Of a stretch of 64,000 nucleotides of DNA, positions 9,931 through 22,300 are shown in pieces; position 1 is the stretch's first letter; each line of letters starts with the position of its first letter. The notes beneath the pieces were generated by a model. The model saw nothing but the letters and a program-made list of their open reading frames with translations. It did not search any database and was not told where the DNA came from. The DNA is from Usnea hakonensis (lineage: Eukaryota; Ascomycota; Lecanoromycetes; Lecanorales; Parmeliaceae). Both the position numbers and the translations under genes were made by a program. Location of the stretch: positions 62,001-126,000 of the forward strand of contig BLJB01000260.1 in assembly GCA_013423325.1 (NCBI GenBank), given 5' to 3'.

Positions 9931-12632
9931 ATGGCAGGAATCGTTCTCAGCGGCATCGCTAATGATACCGATTTGCATGGAATGCTCTTCCAAGGCACCA
10001 AGTTCTGGATTTCTCACAAGGTCCCGCAGCGATCAAGATTTCTGAATGATGTCAAGGTAAAGAGCAGCTGAGCGAAAGCGTTGTCGAGACCCGCTTGCTT
10101 ACGTCTCCCCAGGCCAATGGCGGCGAGATTGTCCCTCTAGAAAAGAATGCAGATGTGAAGATTGTGGACCATGCAAGGAAAGAAGCTCCACCAGGATCGT
10201 ATGTTGCTCCACTGGCACTCAGATTCTCTACACATTGGGCGTAGCCTGATTCTAGTTCTCACAGACACTCGTATACTTTCATCGAGAAATCAATGCGCAA
10301 TGGTGTCTTAGAGGATCTTGATGATCACAAGGTCGGGCTTCCTGAAGGGAACATTAGGAGCATTGGGTCCGTCGTGCAGCCTGCGAAGGGAACGCGCAAT
10401 AGATATACGGAAGCAGATGACCGTATACTTTGGGATTGGGTCCACGAAAATCCTCAAAAGGGGGGTGGTACGGATGGCAACGAGATCTACAAGCAGCTTG
10501 AGGAGAAGGTAGGAACAGGGTGCTGAGCAACTAGTGAGCAATGTCGCTGAAATAAAGCATAGCATCCACAGCATCCATGGCAATCTTGGAGAGATCGCTG
10601 GATAAAGCGTCTCAAAGGCACAGCGGCTCCATTCACACTCCCTCACAATGCTCCACCAACACCACCTTTGGACGTTGCTCCAACAATCGACTCCTCGAGG
10701 AATCGCGCGACTACCTCAGATACCGCTGAGGACGAGTACCAGTCTTTCTCGGATGATGATGCCGAAGCTTTGATGGTCAATGGCGATGACATCTTAAAGA
10801 TACACCCAGACAATATCACAGAGGCGTGGGAGAGCTGGACTCGAGACCATGATGTGAGCAGGAGCAAATTGGTCGTAACAGTGAATTCGCATTGCTGATA
10901 CATGAATGTCTAGAAGGATAGCGGTCACACTGCGCAGCAATGGCACTCGTATTGGGAGGAAAGGGTACGGCCTAGATACCTTAAAAGAATGGCGAAGCAG
11001 AAAAGTAAAGCGTCCGCCGACGAGACTATGTCAGCAAGGACCCAGATCTCTAATTCACCCATGAAGACTGTGGCCGCTCCCACATCCAAATTTTCGCCTT
11101 TCAAGACAGCCCCTTCGCCCGTGCTAGAACTTTCCCATCAGATGAGACCGAAGATCCAGGACTGGGCTTCACCTAATAGGTCCGCAGCCGCTCTGCCATC
11201 CGCTCTGTCGCCCGTTCCTAAACCAAACTTCCCCATTAGTCGCGCCCCCCTTGAGAATAAATCTACTATTGGGGCTGGTAACGTCGCTTCACCCAAGAGA
11301 CACGGGATTACTCCTCTATCCTACTTCTCGCCTTCTGCTGAGAGACACCCTTCACTCGAGCCGGCGGCTAGAAGCCCATCTTACCATCCTGAGTCGCCTA
11401 CGTTGACAGCCACTAGCCCAAAAATATCTCAAGAAGCAGCGAACATCCTGAATATGCAGATGCCACGCTTGCCTTCACTTACTGGTCCGCATGCCCCAAG
11501 GGTCCATGAGAATATCGGCTCACCACATCGTGAGACACTTAAGAGGAAGCATGTTGGTATCGAGGAGGAGCTACCGTCAAGCTCGCCATTGGGGCCACTG
11601 ACTCCAAAGCGAAAGCGGCCAAGTGCGTCAGAGCTGCCCCTGGAGATTGCATCAACACCCGAGAAACGTCGAGAGCCAGACACTGAAGGGGCATCTTCTC
11701 CTCTGTTCATCAAGTTGGAGCTTGAAGAGGATGAAGCGAGCATCTCCGAAGACCTCGTTCAAAACAGCAGTCCTCTTGGCCAACAATTACCTGACGCTCT
11801 TTCCGAGCCCGGCCGTGTTGCCACCAATACACAATCCATATTTGGAGACGCTACTCAGCTAATCGACTTCGATATTTCTGCACCAGAAGGGGGCTGGGAT
11901 GATGAGGAGCTCCTGGTCCAGAATTTTAACCAGCCCGTACGCATTGACGCTCCTCCACCGGAAGACGGCAGCGAAAACAACAAGCACGGTATCCGAGAAT
12001 CTACCCAACAGATAGACTTTGACCTTCCACCCCCAGAAGGCGGCTGGGACGAGCTGATAGGCCTCGACTCCGTGGCCCAAGAAGGCTCCATGGATGAAAA
12101 TGAACCCCAAGTCAAACAAGAATCCCCATTCCCAAAGGCAGAAACCCCCGATCACCAGCCCACCCTCCCCGACACCCAAGCAATCCTCCGAAGCAAAACC
12201 CCAGCCCCCGACTTCTCCATCCCCGACCCCGACGGCGGCTGGAACAACCCGATCGCCTCCTCCCCCCCCCTCATACCCTCCTCCCCCCCCCGCCCCGAAA
12301 GCCCCTTCTCCCAAACCGACCTCAAAGAGCAAATGGACGCCTGGATCGACGCCCACGCCGTCAACGGCATCTCCGTGCAGCAGGTCGAGGCCGCGCTCAA
12401 GAGCACCTGCATGGACACCGCCCTCGCGCACGGGGCGTTGCGATATCTGAAGAAGAGGGGGAAGTGGCCGACGGAGAGGAAGGGCGTGTGGACGCCGGAG
12501 GACGATGAGGATTTGAGGTCCACGGATGCGAGGATGATTCAGCGGTTGCAGGGGAAGCATGGCGCGGAGGGGTTGGTGGCTCGGTGGGAGTTCTTGGACT
12601 TTTATGCGGGGGAGGAGGGGTTGAATGAGTGA
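9931..12632 (+). CDS. rap1: Telomere-binding protein RAP1
   Basis: Five exons (9931..10056, 10113..10198, 10265..10508, 10563..10853, 10914..12632), 821 residues. N-terminal BRCT-like domain (about 5-95, with FLNDVKANGGEIV); Rap1-type Myb domain (about 118-175, RNRYTEADDRILWDWV ... HPWQSWRDRWIKRLKG); a second helical block (about 228-272, ITEAWESW ... QWHSYWEERVRPRYLKRM); a long Pro/Ser-rich linker; and a C-terminal RCT-type domain (about 715-820) starting LKEQMDAWIDAHAVNGIS. The order is that of RAP1 in filamentous fungi and fission yeast, where it acts at telomeres with TRF-type partners. The linker carries three good copies and one weak copy of a FD-PPPEGGWD-like motif (see findings). The stretch 12150-12330 is very C-rich, with C8-C9 runs. 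Confidence 0.92.
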
Positions 12633-12798
12633 GTGATGGATTGATTTGATGATTATTCTTGTTATAATGCAAAACAAATTACACTTCGAATCTTAGCAAA
12701 GAGGAACGGCCATTTCATTTCCCCCCTGCACTGCTAATCTTCTATCCATCATCATCATCATCACCCACCCAATCAACAAAGCCATGACGACGCCAAAC

Positions 12799-15725
12799 CT
12801 AACCGGCTTTGACTTTTCTCGCGGCACCACCAGGTCTCCGCTTATATTTCCTCGGATCTATTTATTCCCCACCGTCAGCACACGTAGCCCCTTTTTCCCC
12901 AAACAAAAAAAACCACAAAAGAGGAGACTCCCCCCCCACTTACCTTTCCTCGACATGCGACTCTTATCGCGCGTCCCCTTACCGCCTTCCCAAAACCCAC
13001 TCCCGGCCTTCTTAATCAGACTCGAATGACAGATGCCGCAATCCTCGGGCCGGTAGTTCTGCTCTCTCGAACAGTGTCCGCAAATCATGCGGTTGGCGTG
13101 TTCGTTCGGATGGTCGCTCTCCGCGTCGTGGCACTTGTCGCAGGGGAAGACTTTGGAGCAGCAACTGAAGCGGAACCAGCGGTAGGATTTGCCGTAGTGG
13201 GTGCAGCGGCCGTTCCGGGGTAAGGGTTGGCCTGCGACGATGCCTAGGGATTCTTTGGGCCTTTTGCGGACGGGTGCGCGGTCTGTGCGAGCTGCGGCGG
13301 TGGATATCAGGAGGAATTTGACCTCGGGGATTTTGAAGGCTAGATGCGTTTCGTCAGAGGCGGTCATGATTCGAGCATGTAAGGGGGGACTTTACTCATC
13401 CTGCGATGGCACTCTCGGCATATCGCCATTGAAGAAGAGTCGCCGCGAACTGAGACTAAGCCTGGCTCCGGATGTGTGGTTGAGCATTCCGAGCAAGTCG
13501 GGAGGAAATTACTGTGATAGCGTAAGCAAAAATCCTGGAGGTATTTAGGGCAGCCACTTTACCTTGGTAGCATATCAAGGACAGTACACCCCTCTAGATC
13601 CAGATACCCAGCTCTCACAGAATTCGTATGCATGAGTTCCCTTCGATATGCGACGCAAAGAGGTATGGCGCACTTCTTACAAGACTCGGAGCGGCTTGCA
13701 TTGTTCCGCAAGTTGCTGATGTCAAGGGTATCTTTGCAACGCTCGCACTTGATCGTGACGCACAGAGAGACGAGCTCTAGCAGCTCAATGCCATAGAGCT
13801 CTAACATTGGGAAAGAAAGAGAGATACCACGCTCTGGAGACGTTGTTGATGTTGAACTTTCAGGAACAACATCGAGAGCAGCGCCTCCATCCTCTTCGTC
13901 CTCGTCGCCTGAATCGTAGGAGTCGGAGTACTCACTGTCAGTATCCAATTCCTCTTCATTCTGAGTAGCCCACTCTGGAGGGCGTGCAATCAACTTGATA
14001 TGACTGCGATCGTCTTCCCACTCTTCCGCTGGCCGGTTGTCTTTTTCAGGGGCTGTTTTCCTCACCGACAAAGAAGCGACGTCTGGGACATCAGCCTGTA
14101 TTATTTGCGGCTCTTCAATCGGTTGTGTAGCCAATATATGCATGTTTTGCGCCAAATAATTCACATGCCCCATCAATGTTGTCTCCGGAGTCTCCTCGGA
14201 TTTCCTCTCAAACCTTCGTTCGGTGTTGTTAGCCACTTCTCTACTCACACCTTGAATCTCAACCCTACAATGCTGCAAAGGGTAAAGCAAAGGGACAAAG
14301 AGCTTAACGGCCTTGACAGCTTGTAACGGTACAGGAAGGTCTTCATGTTTCCTGAAGATTATAGGCACTGTATAGGCTATGCCATCCGAAGACTTGGAGA
14401 AGAGTGGCAGACGTCCTACGCGGGCTTCAAGTTGGCGGGTCTCGGTTTCTCGACGTTCTGAAGCGCGTTGTCGCAGTTCTGGTGGATACTGTTCTTGAGG
14501 TCTGCTATGCATTGCTGGCTTTGCTTGAGTATTTTTGGCTTCTTCCTGAACAATCTTGACCGGTTCGTTTCGCTGGGCATTTCTACTTGATTTGTTGTTC
14601 GGGATAATGACAATAGTCTCAGCTTTCTGCTCCGTGAGCAAGCTCTCGAGCTGCTTATCCAAAAGGTTCATCAGCCCCAACAATGTGCTCTGCGGCCTGT
14701 CCTCGGCCAAACGGGCAAAGCCACGCTCGACATTGATCTGGTAACCTCTGCCCATGTCCTTGTTCTTGACATCAATGGAAGGTCTTCCTTTGCTAGGGTA
14801 TGTGTTCGGTACATGGAGCACGCACTCCAAACCGGCCAACTCGAAAGGGAAATCTGGGTCCGAGGGGACCATGGAGAAAGTGTAGCAGGTCCCGCCGTTT
14901 TCGTTCTTCTCCGTGGGAGAGAATCGCCGCTTGAGCTGCTTGATCTCATACTCTCTTGGGTCTTCGGTCTGGGCTTTGGGGACAGGCTTGCCAATTACGC
15001 GGCTGCCATCTACGGGTGGTGGTACGAAGCGGCGGCCTTGTGCCAAACTTGGAGATTGGGCACCGGCCAATGTATCATTTTGGGCCTCGGCCTGGTTGGA
15101 GCTGCCAGCACCATTCGCTGGTGAGATAGACTTGGCTACGTGCTGGGGACTTGTCCTTGGCTTAGGTCCATTGCTAGCACTGTGCAGTCTTGAGGGATCG
15201 TGAACGAAGGGACAGACGTCACCGGTTCGACAGCCTGCGTCAGCATATCATGAGATGTCAGAATTAAGCTAGACGCTAGGCACATGATGTAACGATGTAA
15301 CAAAACGTCGAGACCGCCGAGGATGAGATGGAAACACGTGCACATACAGACAGGGGCATTTGATGGTCATCAAAGAGACTAAGGTTGGTGAGAGTAGGGC
15401 GAGGAAGAGAAAGTAAGTGAAGGATGCAATTACCATTTTTGGTGGTGAAGAACTTGCAGTAGTTGCCTTTCTTGTGTGGTGGTGGTGTTGGTGGTGATGG
15501 CGCTTGATGTGATGGTTGTGGCGCAGAGCCTCCGCCTTGATGGCGCGAGAGATAAATAAGAAATAATCAGCACATTCACATTCACATTCACATTGATGAT
15601 TGGCATGTCCTTGTGACCAAGGAGGGGGTTGTGAGGAGTTTCTTTTTAGGCATTTTTGATTTTCTGCCAGCGCATCATCTCAAGTTTTACGTACCAACGT
15701 CAAGCTGACTTGTTTCAGTCTCCAT
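12799..15725 (-). CDS. CCCH plus CHY zinc-finger protein
   Basis: Six exons, complement(12799..12857, 12944..13339, 13396..13511, 13563..15234, 15434..15535, 15695..15725), 791 residues. A CCCH finger near the N-terminus (C37-x8-C-x5-C-x3-H56) is itself split by a 199-nt intron. The middle holds two related RWD-like blocks around FPFELAGLECVLHVPNTYP and LQAVKAVKLFVPLLYPLQ. The C-terminal CHY-type zinc finger (about 686-745) shows CTHYGKSYRWFRFSCCSKVF, CDKCHDAESDH and MICGHCSREQ. The protein ends with a basic tail, RKYKRRPGG. Only splicing reveals the first and last exons; every junction keeps phase and family sequence. CHY fingers occur in RCHY1/PIRH2 ubiquitin ligases, but no RING is seen here, so no ligase activity is claimed. 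The 3' end converges on RAP1 (about 170 bp). Confidence 0.85.
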
Positions 15726-17649
15726 GATTCGTTACCCACAAATCGGACGTGGGATATGTGAAGTTTGGTACTCGTACTTTAGATTAAGTCTACTCTATGG
15801 TAATGGTAATAAATAGTGGTGTAGGGTATGACTATGACTATGAGTAAAGTATGACTAAGGTGAGTATGACTGTATATGACTCGCTCCCTCGGATGCGCGT
15901 GCTGCTTTTTGGCTTTTCGCTTTTCGCTTTTCGCTTTTCGACCCTCTCAATAATACGTACTTCCATCTGAACCAAAGTTAGCCTTCTAGATGACAATCTA
16001 CCGCCAAGTTCAAGTTCATTAATTATCGTGTGAGAGATAAAGAGAAAGGTATCAATCATGATTCATGACATAGATAGACTAAGGTACGTATATATCTTAC
16101 AGTATCGTACCTTGGTACTTTGCAACCGTTGTGCATAAAATTAGCGTCCCTTTCAACCGTGAAAATAAGTAAGGTGTGATATTAGAGTATTTTGACGGCC
16201 ATGCTCGGTGGCTTCCTCCGTAAATAAGTATAAGCATAGGTAAAATAATTATATGAGTCAAAAGTCAACCGGATAACTGGATCATCATCTTCCAATGATC
16301 GTGCCAACTCGGTTATCATCTAATCTCTTCTTGTGTTCGTGCAGTATCTACAACTGTCAACCAAACGATAACAAAGCCACCATGTGCAATGCGAGCCTCA
16401 CTCGGTAACCTATCAATTCCCCAATCCCCCAGTCCTAGCCTGCCTTCCCTTACAAAAATGATCCTCGTTATCGGAAACCCTAATCAAAAGCCCTATCGCC
16501 AAGCATTTACCGTACTTCAACTTCCCAACAGTCCGAGTCCCCACCAAACCAAATGGAAACAAGCCTTCTCTCCCCCCCTTCCCTGAACTCTCTCCAACCT
16601 GGGTCCACCAGGCACGATGTGGATCCTCCACCGCATAACAAGTGCATAATGGAACTGCGTCAACTCGGCACGACAAGTCCCCAATAACTGTCCAAGATAT
16701 TCTAAAAGTACCGACTATATGGTACAAGTGAAAATGTGGGTTGATAACTTTATATGCAGGTGCATGCACCCCCTCCCACCTCCCCCCAACGAACCCCTGG
16801 GGGCGCTTAAGATTTCGGCGCTTGGGGATGCACCGAGGGGCATGGCATGGTGAGGTTAGCTTAGGTGCTCGTGCATGCAACGGTCAAGCTTTCTCCTGTC
16901 CTTTACACATGTGATAAGCGAGAAATGCCTACATGACCGCGACTTTGCATACTGTACATGTTTCCTGGTACTCGTGCCATCCATCGGACGTGTCCGGAGG
17001 GAACGGTCATAGGCCGGATCACGTCTGACCCACGTACCCACGACTGAGGCCGAACTCCTGCTTTTTCTTACCTCCAAATCAAGCCTTTGCAGCAGTAAGC
17101 ATCATCATCATGGTTCAGGCAACACCGAGTTTAGACCCTCCATTCGACTTGGCATGAGTAATTTCTCAATTGTGCTTATGTACTACTATCAACTCCCTCT
17201 CCCAGGGCCGTGGCCTCCACATAAGCCAACTGTCCCGGGGTCTTCCAGCTTCCTTCGTGTCTGATCATCGTCGAAGCTTGTTCTGCAAAAGAGCCTTCGC
17301 CGGTAAAAGCCGCATCTAGGGCACCCTCGGAGGTAAATTCGAAACCCCTCGGCCCTCGTGCCCTTGGAAAATTAAAAGAAAAAAACACGGCAACTTTGCA
17401 ATGTGTGAAGCACAGAGCAGTAGTGGTATCATATGTAGTAATGCATGATCAACCCTTTTTGTGGCAAACGCCGCCAGTGATGGCTCCGTGTATGAAACTT
17501 CGCTAAAGATTATCATTATGCCGCTGCGCCATGCTGTGAAGATGCCGCTCACGTTGGCTGTTCGCCAAAGCGCAGCGTGAACAAAATAGAAATCGTTAAT
17601 TAGTGGCTCTGATGACATCGTAATATGTGCAAAAAGATATCCCCCTTGG
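15726..17649. other. Intergenic spacer, no gene seen
   Basis: 1.9 kb between the CHY gene start and the 3' end of the DUF1752 gene. It holds short repeats: a four-unit TTTTCGC run near 15905-15940, TATGACT-type repeats near 15828-15880, and a GGTACGTATA/TCGTACCTTGGTAC cluster near 16083-16120. Open frames present are rich in rare residues and start without a good ATG; none is supported. Confidence 0.6.
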
Positions 17650-19376
17650 CTACCAGCCAGCCCTGTGGTATTCACCGAGTCCTGCTTCGAAGTAGTGATC
17701 GAAGGAAGTGTTCCTTGATTCCTCCGTGGAGGCCTGCACTGCTTCGCCGGGGTAATTTTGTAAGTTCGTCAAATTTTGGGCAGTGTGCCGACGTTTTATA
17801 ACCGCGTTGGTTGTTGCCTTTTTCTGCTGCCGTTCCCACAGGACGTTCTTTCTAAGCGATTCAGTCATTTCAGTAGCAAGCATGTTTCGCCGTGTTGTTT
17901 TGGGTGAAAACGCCATTTGTTGCGCGTTCCGACCAATCACGACAATGGGCTTCGATTTGGTCATGTGTCCAGGTAGCACGGTGAGCGAAGGGTCCTCCAC
18001 CGGTGACGTTGCATCAGCAAGTCCAATTGACGTTGACGTTTTGTTTCGTCTTATAAGTGGGTTGGATTTTGAGGCTAAATTTGCAAACGTAGCAGCCCTG
18101 TCGAGTTGGTTTAGTTCGGTGGTTAAGATAGATCGTCGTGACACTAGGTTTGATGTCGATTCGACACGTCGAAATAGAGATTGTTCGTTGCCGGTATTCT
18201 CCGCGGTTTCTGATGCGTCATCTTCCCAATCGTCATCGTCATCTTCCTCCTCCGAATCGTCATCAATAGCGCTCTCGTCTTCTTCGTCAGACTCGAAAAC
18301 CTCCTCATCTTCGTGAGATCTCTTTTCCAACGCGCGGGATTCAACCTCGTCCCTGAAAGAGAGTGTTTTTTTGGTTCCACCCGGACGCTTAAGTTCTAAG
18401 GTGAGTGAGCTCTGCTTAGCTTGAGAACCCATCTTGTCGTCAAAAGAGCTGTCGTCTTCTCCTGAAGAACCTCCACCGAGCAAGAACATGGGATCGCCCT
18501 TCTTGATGGGACTCTCTGTTTTGTTGGAGGGATTATGTTTCACCGGTATGGCTTCAGGGGCAAGATGCGTTGCGAGATGCGTGTGAGAACGGTAAGAGGA
18601 CTTGATGCCCGGTACGAATCCCCGAACCACACTGTGTGAATTGGGCATCTCAGCACTAGTGTCAGAACCGACCGTCTGCTGTGCGCTTTTGTCGCTTTCA
18701 GGACTAGTCAGAGGAGCAGTGGAAGAAGAAGAGTCGGAGGAGCGGAAAGGTGCGTTGAGGGTGGTGGGTGCCCCACGAGGAGTGATATCGGTAGATCGTG
18801 GAATTGGAGGGATAGCATCGGCAATGCTTGGTGACAGAGGGACAATTTCCTGCTTGTCTTGGATCGAGTGAACCATCTTCTCCAGGCCCAAGGATGTGAT
18901 GTGTTTCTCCTTCCCTCTACTCCTTGAGAACAAGTGGTCCAATTTTAGTGAGGATTGAGGGTGAATGTTGAGGGGTGCTGTGCGTGAGTGTTGTGTATCT
19001 TCGCTTGAATCGGATCGCATAGAGACCAAAGATTCGACACTGGCAGAAAGGCAAGGCACGTCCTTTCGACTTGGTCTTGACCTCGTGAAATCAATCGTGG
19101 GCGTGGTGGTATGGTTATGTTGTGGTTGAGGCTCGCAGCAGAGAGTTTCTCGATTCCATAATCGCCAAGTAAGGTTTTCCAGTCGGCGACCATCCTCCAT
19201 TGACTCGGCGCATTTCGAAAACACTGTGGCCAAGGTTAGGAGGGACTGTCGGAAAGAAGTGCCAATGATAACATACTACTATACAAGCCGAAAAGGTGTT
19301 CGGCATTCCTGGTGTCCAGTTCTCGCAGTTTCTCCACGTCAACTGAGAGCATCGGGGTTTCCAATCGAATGGGCAT
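17650..19376 (-). CDS. DUF1752/DUF3295 (areA GATA-like domain) protein
   Basis: Two exons, complement(17650..19223, 19277..19376), 557 residues. The N-terminal block spans the junction: VDVEKLRELDTRNAEHLFGL, then YSMFSKCAESMEDGRRLENL and TWRLWNRETLCC, the DUF1752 module. The rest is Ser/Thr-rich, with a strongly acidic stretch (about 335-365, EEDDDDDWEDD) and the conserved C-terminal DUF3295 block RRNMLATEMTESLRKNVLWE ... SFDHYFEAGLGEYHRAGW. Fungal proteins of this build are annotated as nitrogen-regulatory or glucose-repression (Reg1-like) proteins, but there is no zinc finger here, so DNA binding is not claimed. The 53-nt intron has a GTATGT donor. ATG at 19376 is chosen; a second in-frame ATG lies eight codons downstream. 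A 6.3-kb non-coding region lies upstream. Confidence 0.82.
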
Positions 19377-22300
19377 GTTGTATAACACTCACGACGAGTG
19401 TAAGGAATTGATTGAGGCCAGGTGAGTGGTGACTATGGGGGGGGGGGGTATTTAAAAGCCGTGGGTATGTGTTGTTGAGAATTGTCGTCAGGCACCGTTC
19501 TTTCCCGAGGCGCGAGATGAGTCTAGAAGGGATGCCGGGAGGTCTTTTGCCGGTGGCGAAGATTAGCGAATGGCAGCGTGAATTTGAATCAGAAATGAGG
19601 ATCACAGAAGAATTGAGGCCATGATTTGTGTCGCCAGAAGCATTAAGGATTGAAATTGTAGAATTGGTGTGAAGGGAAATTTTTTAAAGTTGGGTGGAGG
19701 TATATAGATGTGTAGAGTAGATGTGGAGGGTGGATGTGGAGGATTGATGTGGAGGTGGAGGTGGAGGTGGAGGTGGTTTCTCTCTTACCAGGATCAGGAA
19801 TCAGGACGTGCCAGTGCCAGTCCCCAAGTCGAGTGCAGTGTGAGCAAGCAGCGCGCACAGCGCAGCGGGCAAATGCGATTACGGATGCTCCGAGGATCGA
19901 TGACTGTACCCTGAATACCCTGATATACCCTGCCTTCGCTTTCCGGGACGATCGATCCAGTACCAGCAAGCAACTTAAGGCTCCAAAGTATGCCTGATGG
20001 ATTATTCAAAAAGAATTGAGTGGTATATTAATGGTATAATAATAAGAGATGGCAATACCATGAAACAAAGATGAATAGGAATAAGGTAATGTAAGCTGAA
20101 ATTTTGGGGTTGCTTGTTCTGGGTTATTATTCTGTTGATGATTCTGAACCCAGAGCAAAGAAAACTGCATGCATGCTGGTGTGGTATGCAATGCAAGATG
20201 CATAAGTGACAAATTCTAGAAAATAGGTAAAAGGTGCTGCCGAAGGAGGGGGCCCATTAACTACTTTACTTTACCCTTATATGAATTATCCCATCATTAT
20301 TATTATATAGTATTATTATTTTGTACCGACAGGATAGGACCCCCTCCCCGTTTTTGTGACATCAGTTTATTTATTACTTTACTTTACTACCATATCTTGA
20401 CTCCTCATCAATCTACCTTACATTACTTTATTCAATCACAACACCCACACGACCTAGGCCAGGGTTATTCCAGGACACTCCAAGTAAAACTACTACTCCA
20501 AACTAACTTCACTCTCCCCCTTTCCCCGAGAACGGTGTCAAGGTTTGTTTGCAAAGACAAACGGAGTTAGTATCGGTAATCATGATAGGGAGATACGAGT
20601 AAACAGTACTCTTTTAGATAGAGTAACTCGGCTTTCTATCCGGAATCGTGCCTATCACATTCGCAGCAATTCAGTACTGCAGGGGTAAGCTCGGTAGTTC
20701 TAGAAGCCAGAGAGAAATAATACACTTTCAAAAATACATTACCTACTTCAGGTAAGGTACGTACTTTATTTACCTACCTAGGTACCTTACTTTATATTTG
20801 AACAGAAACGAACGGCTCTTTTTACCCTGGCTAAATCCATCATTCTTCTTCCGGTCCACCGCCTTTTTGATCGCGCCGATCATTCCTTACCAATCGTTTC
20901 CCTCCTGATTCTTTTTGATTTAAGAAAATAAAAATAAAAAAAGAACTCATAGCTCAAAAAGTCGAGTCATGAAAAATCAGCTTTCGCTTCCCCAGAGTTG
21001 GCTGACCCCCACGGCACTAATTGGCCACCCAAATTCCTGGGGTTGACAGCGTGCCATGCAGCGGTGCAGCCACAAACGCCACCAACTGCCGTGGAAAAAA
21101 TGAGCCAGACAGAAAAGTGCCCTTACCATGCGCCTGTTGAGCCCTGCCTCCAATTTCCAATAGGTCCCGTATTCGAAACCATCATCGTATCAAACTCGCC
21201 GAATGTTTGATGCTGAACGCAGTTACCGGTCTTTGGTCTCATGTCCTGCAAAGGGAAATCAATACCGCCCTGCATCAAAGGCCACTGGAATGAGAATGTA
21301 TGGTGGCCGAATGCAGAGAGACGGCTTCCTTGTTTCCTTCGCTTCACCGCCATACATTTTCTTTCTTGGACCATCTACAGTAACTTGTGATTATGGCTGG
21401 CGTCGGAGAATTTTCTTTGCCATCTCAGCAATCTACAGCATCGACGATCGCGCTCATAGCCGACCCATTCAACGACCAACTAATACACTTTCGGTTCCTC
21501 AGGGTCTTGCCTGCCAAATATTTTATACCCAAGTAAGGAAGAGTCTTGTCCTCCAATGCTCAATGAACCGGACTTGTCCCTTGAGGGACGTGCTACTCTT
21601 CAGTCCTCAGTGAAGTAGTCATTGGGCTGACAGCCTGATGACCGGTGTCGCTTATGTACTCCGTATGCGCTTCAAAGTTGGCTGAACAGCGCATCATTAT
21701 GGCGCGCATGGACCCAGCTTCATGTGACTCTCCTGAATGGCGGGTTGACCGCATTTTGCTACCAAGCACCGACTTTTGCCTCTTACGTGCATTGAAGGAA
21801 TACCTTTCAAACTGTAACATTCAATTGTACTTACCCTTTCCCTTGAGGCGACAGAGGTACGGAGTTCCGTTTGCCCTCTGCTGTCTCCATCGTCAGTGAG
21901 ATTGTGGAGGATTGATCCTACGGGATCTCTCTATGCGCGCTGAACAAAGATAGCGGGTAAGATTGCCCCCTTGTGCTGGAGGCACATTAATGAGGTGTAC
22001 GCCGAATGGTGAGGCACATATGTATTCACAGTCACATCGTTGCTTGTGGTTGAATAATATGATGATTTAGGGATGAAGCCGAAGGTCTCGTGCTGAAATT
22101 CTGACTTTGCTGTGCCCTTGCGCATATAAAATTTGAATGAGGGCAGTATTGCCGACTACCTAAATAAATTACAAGTCTCATAAGTGAGGCAATAATCAGG
22201 GGGGAAGGGTTAAGATGTACCGAGACGGAGGGAAAGCTGGGGGAAGTTGCTCAGGCAAAAAGGAATCCTTTTGATTTCAAAAATGACGCGAAGGCGGTGA

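Noticed and set aside
12858..13367. Separate small CHY zinc-finger gene
   Set aside because: Splice sites and phase join it to the large upstream exon, giving the normal CHY protein; the apparent C-terminus of the frame is intron translation.
16413..16880. 155-codon minus-strand open frame in the CHY/DUF1752 spacer
   Set aside because: No domain, odd composition rich in Arg/Cys/His, no good start context; consistent with chance.
17176..17388. Minus-strand open frame with a protein-like GFEFTSEGALDAAFTGEG segment
   Set aside because: No ATG opens it, and no upstream exon or family could be found; it lies in the 3' flank of the DUF1752 gene.
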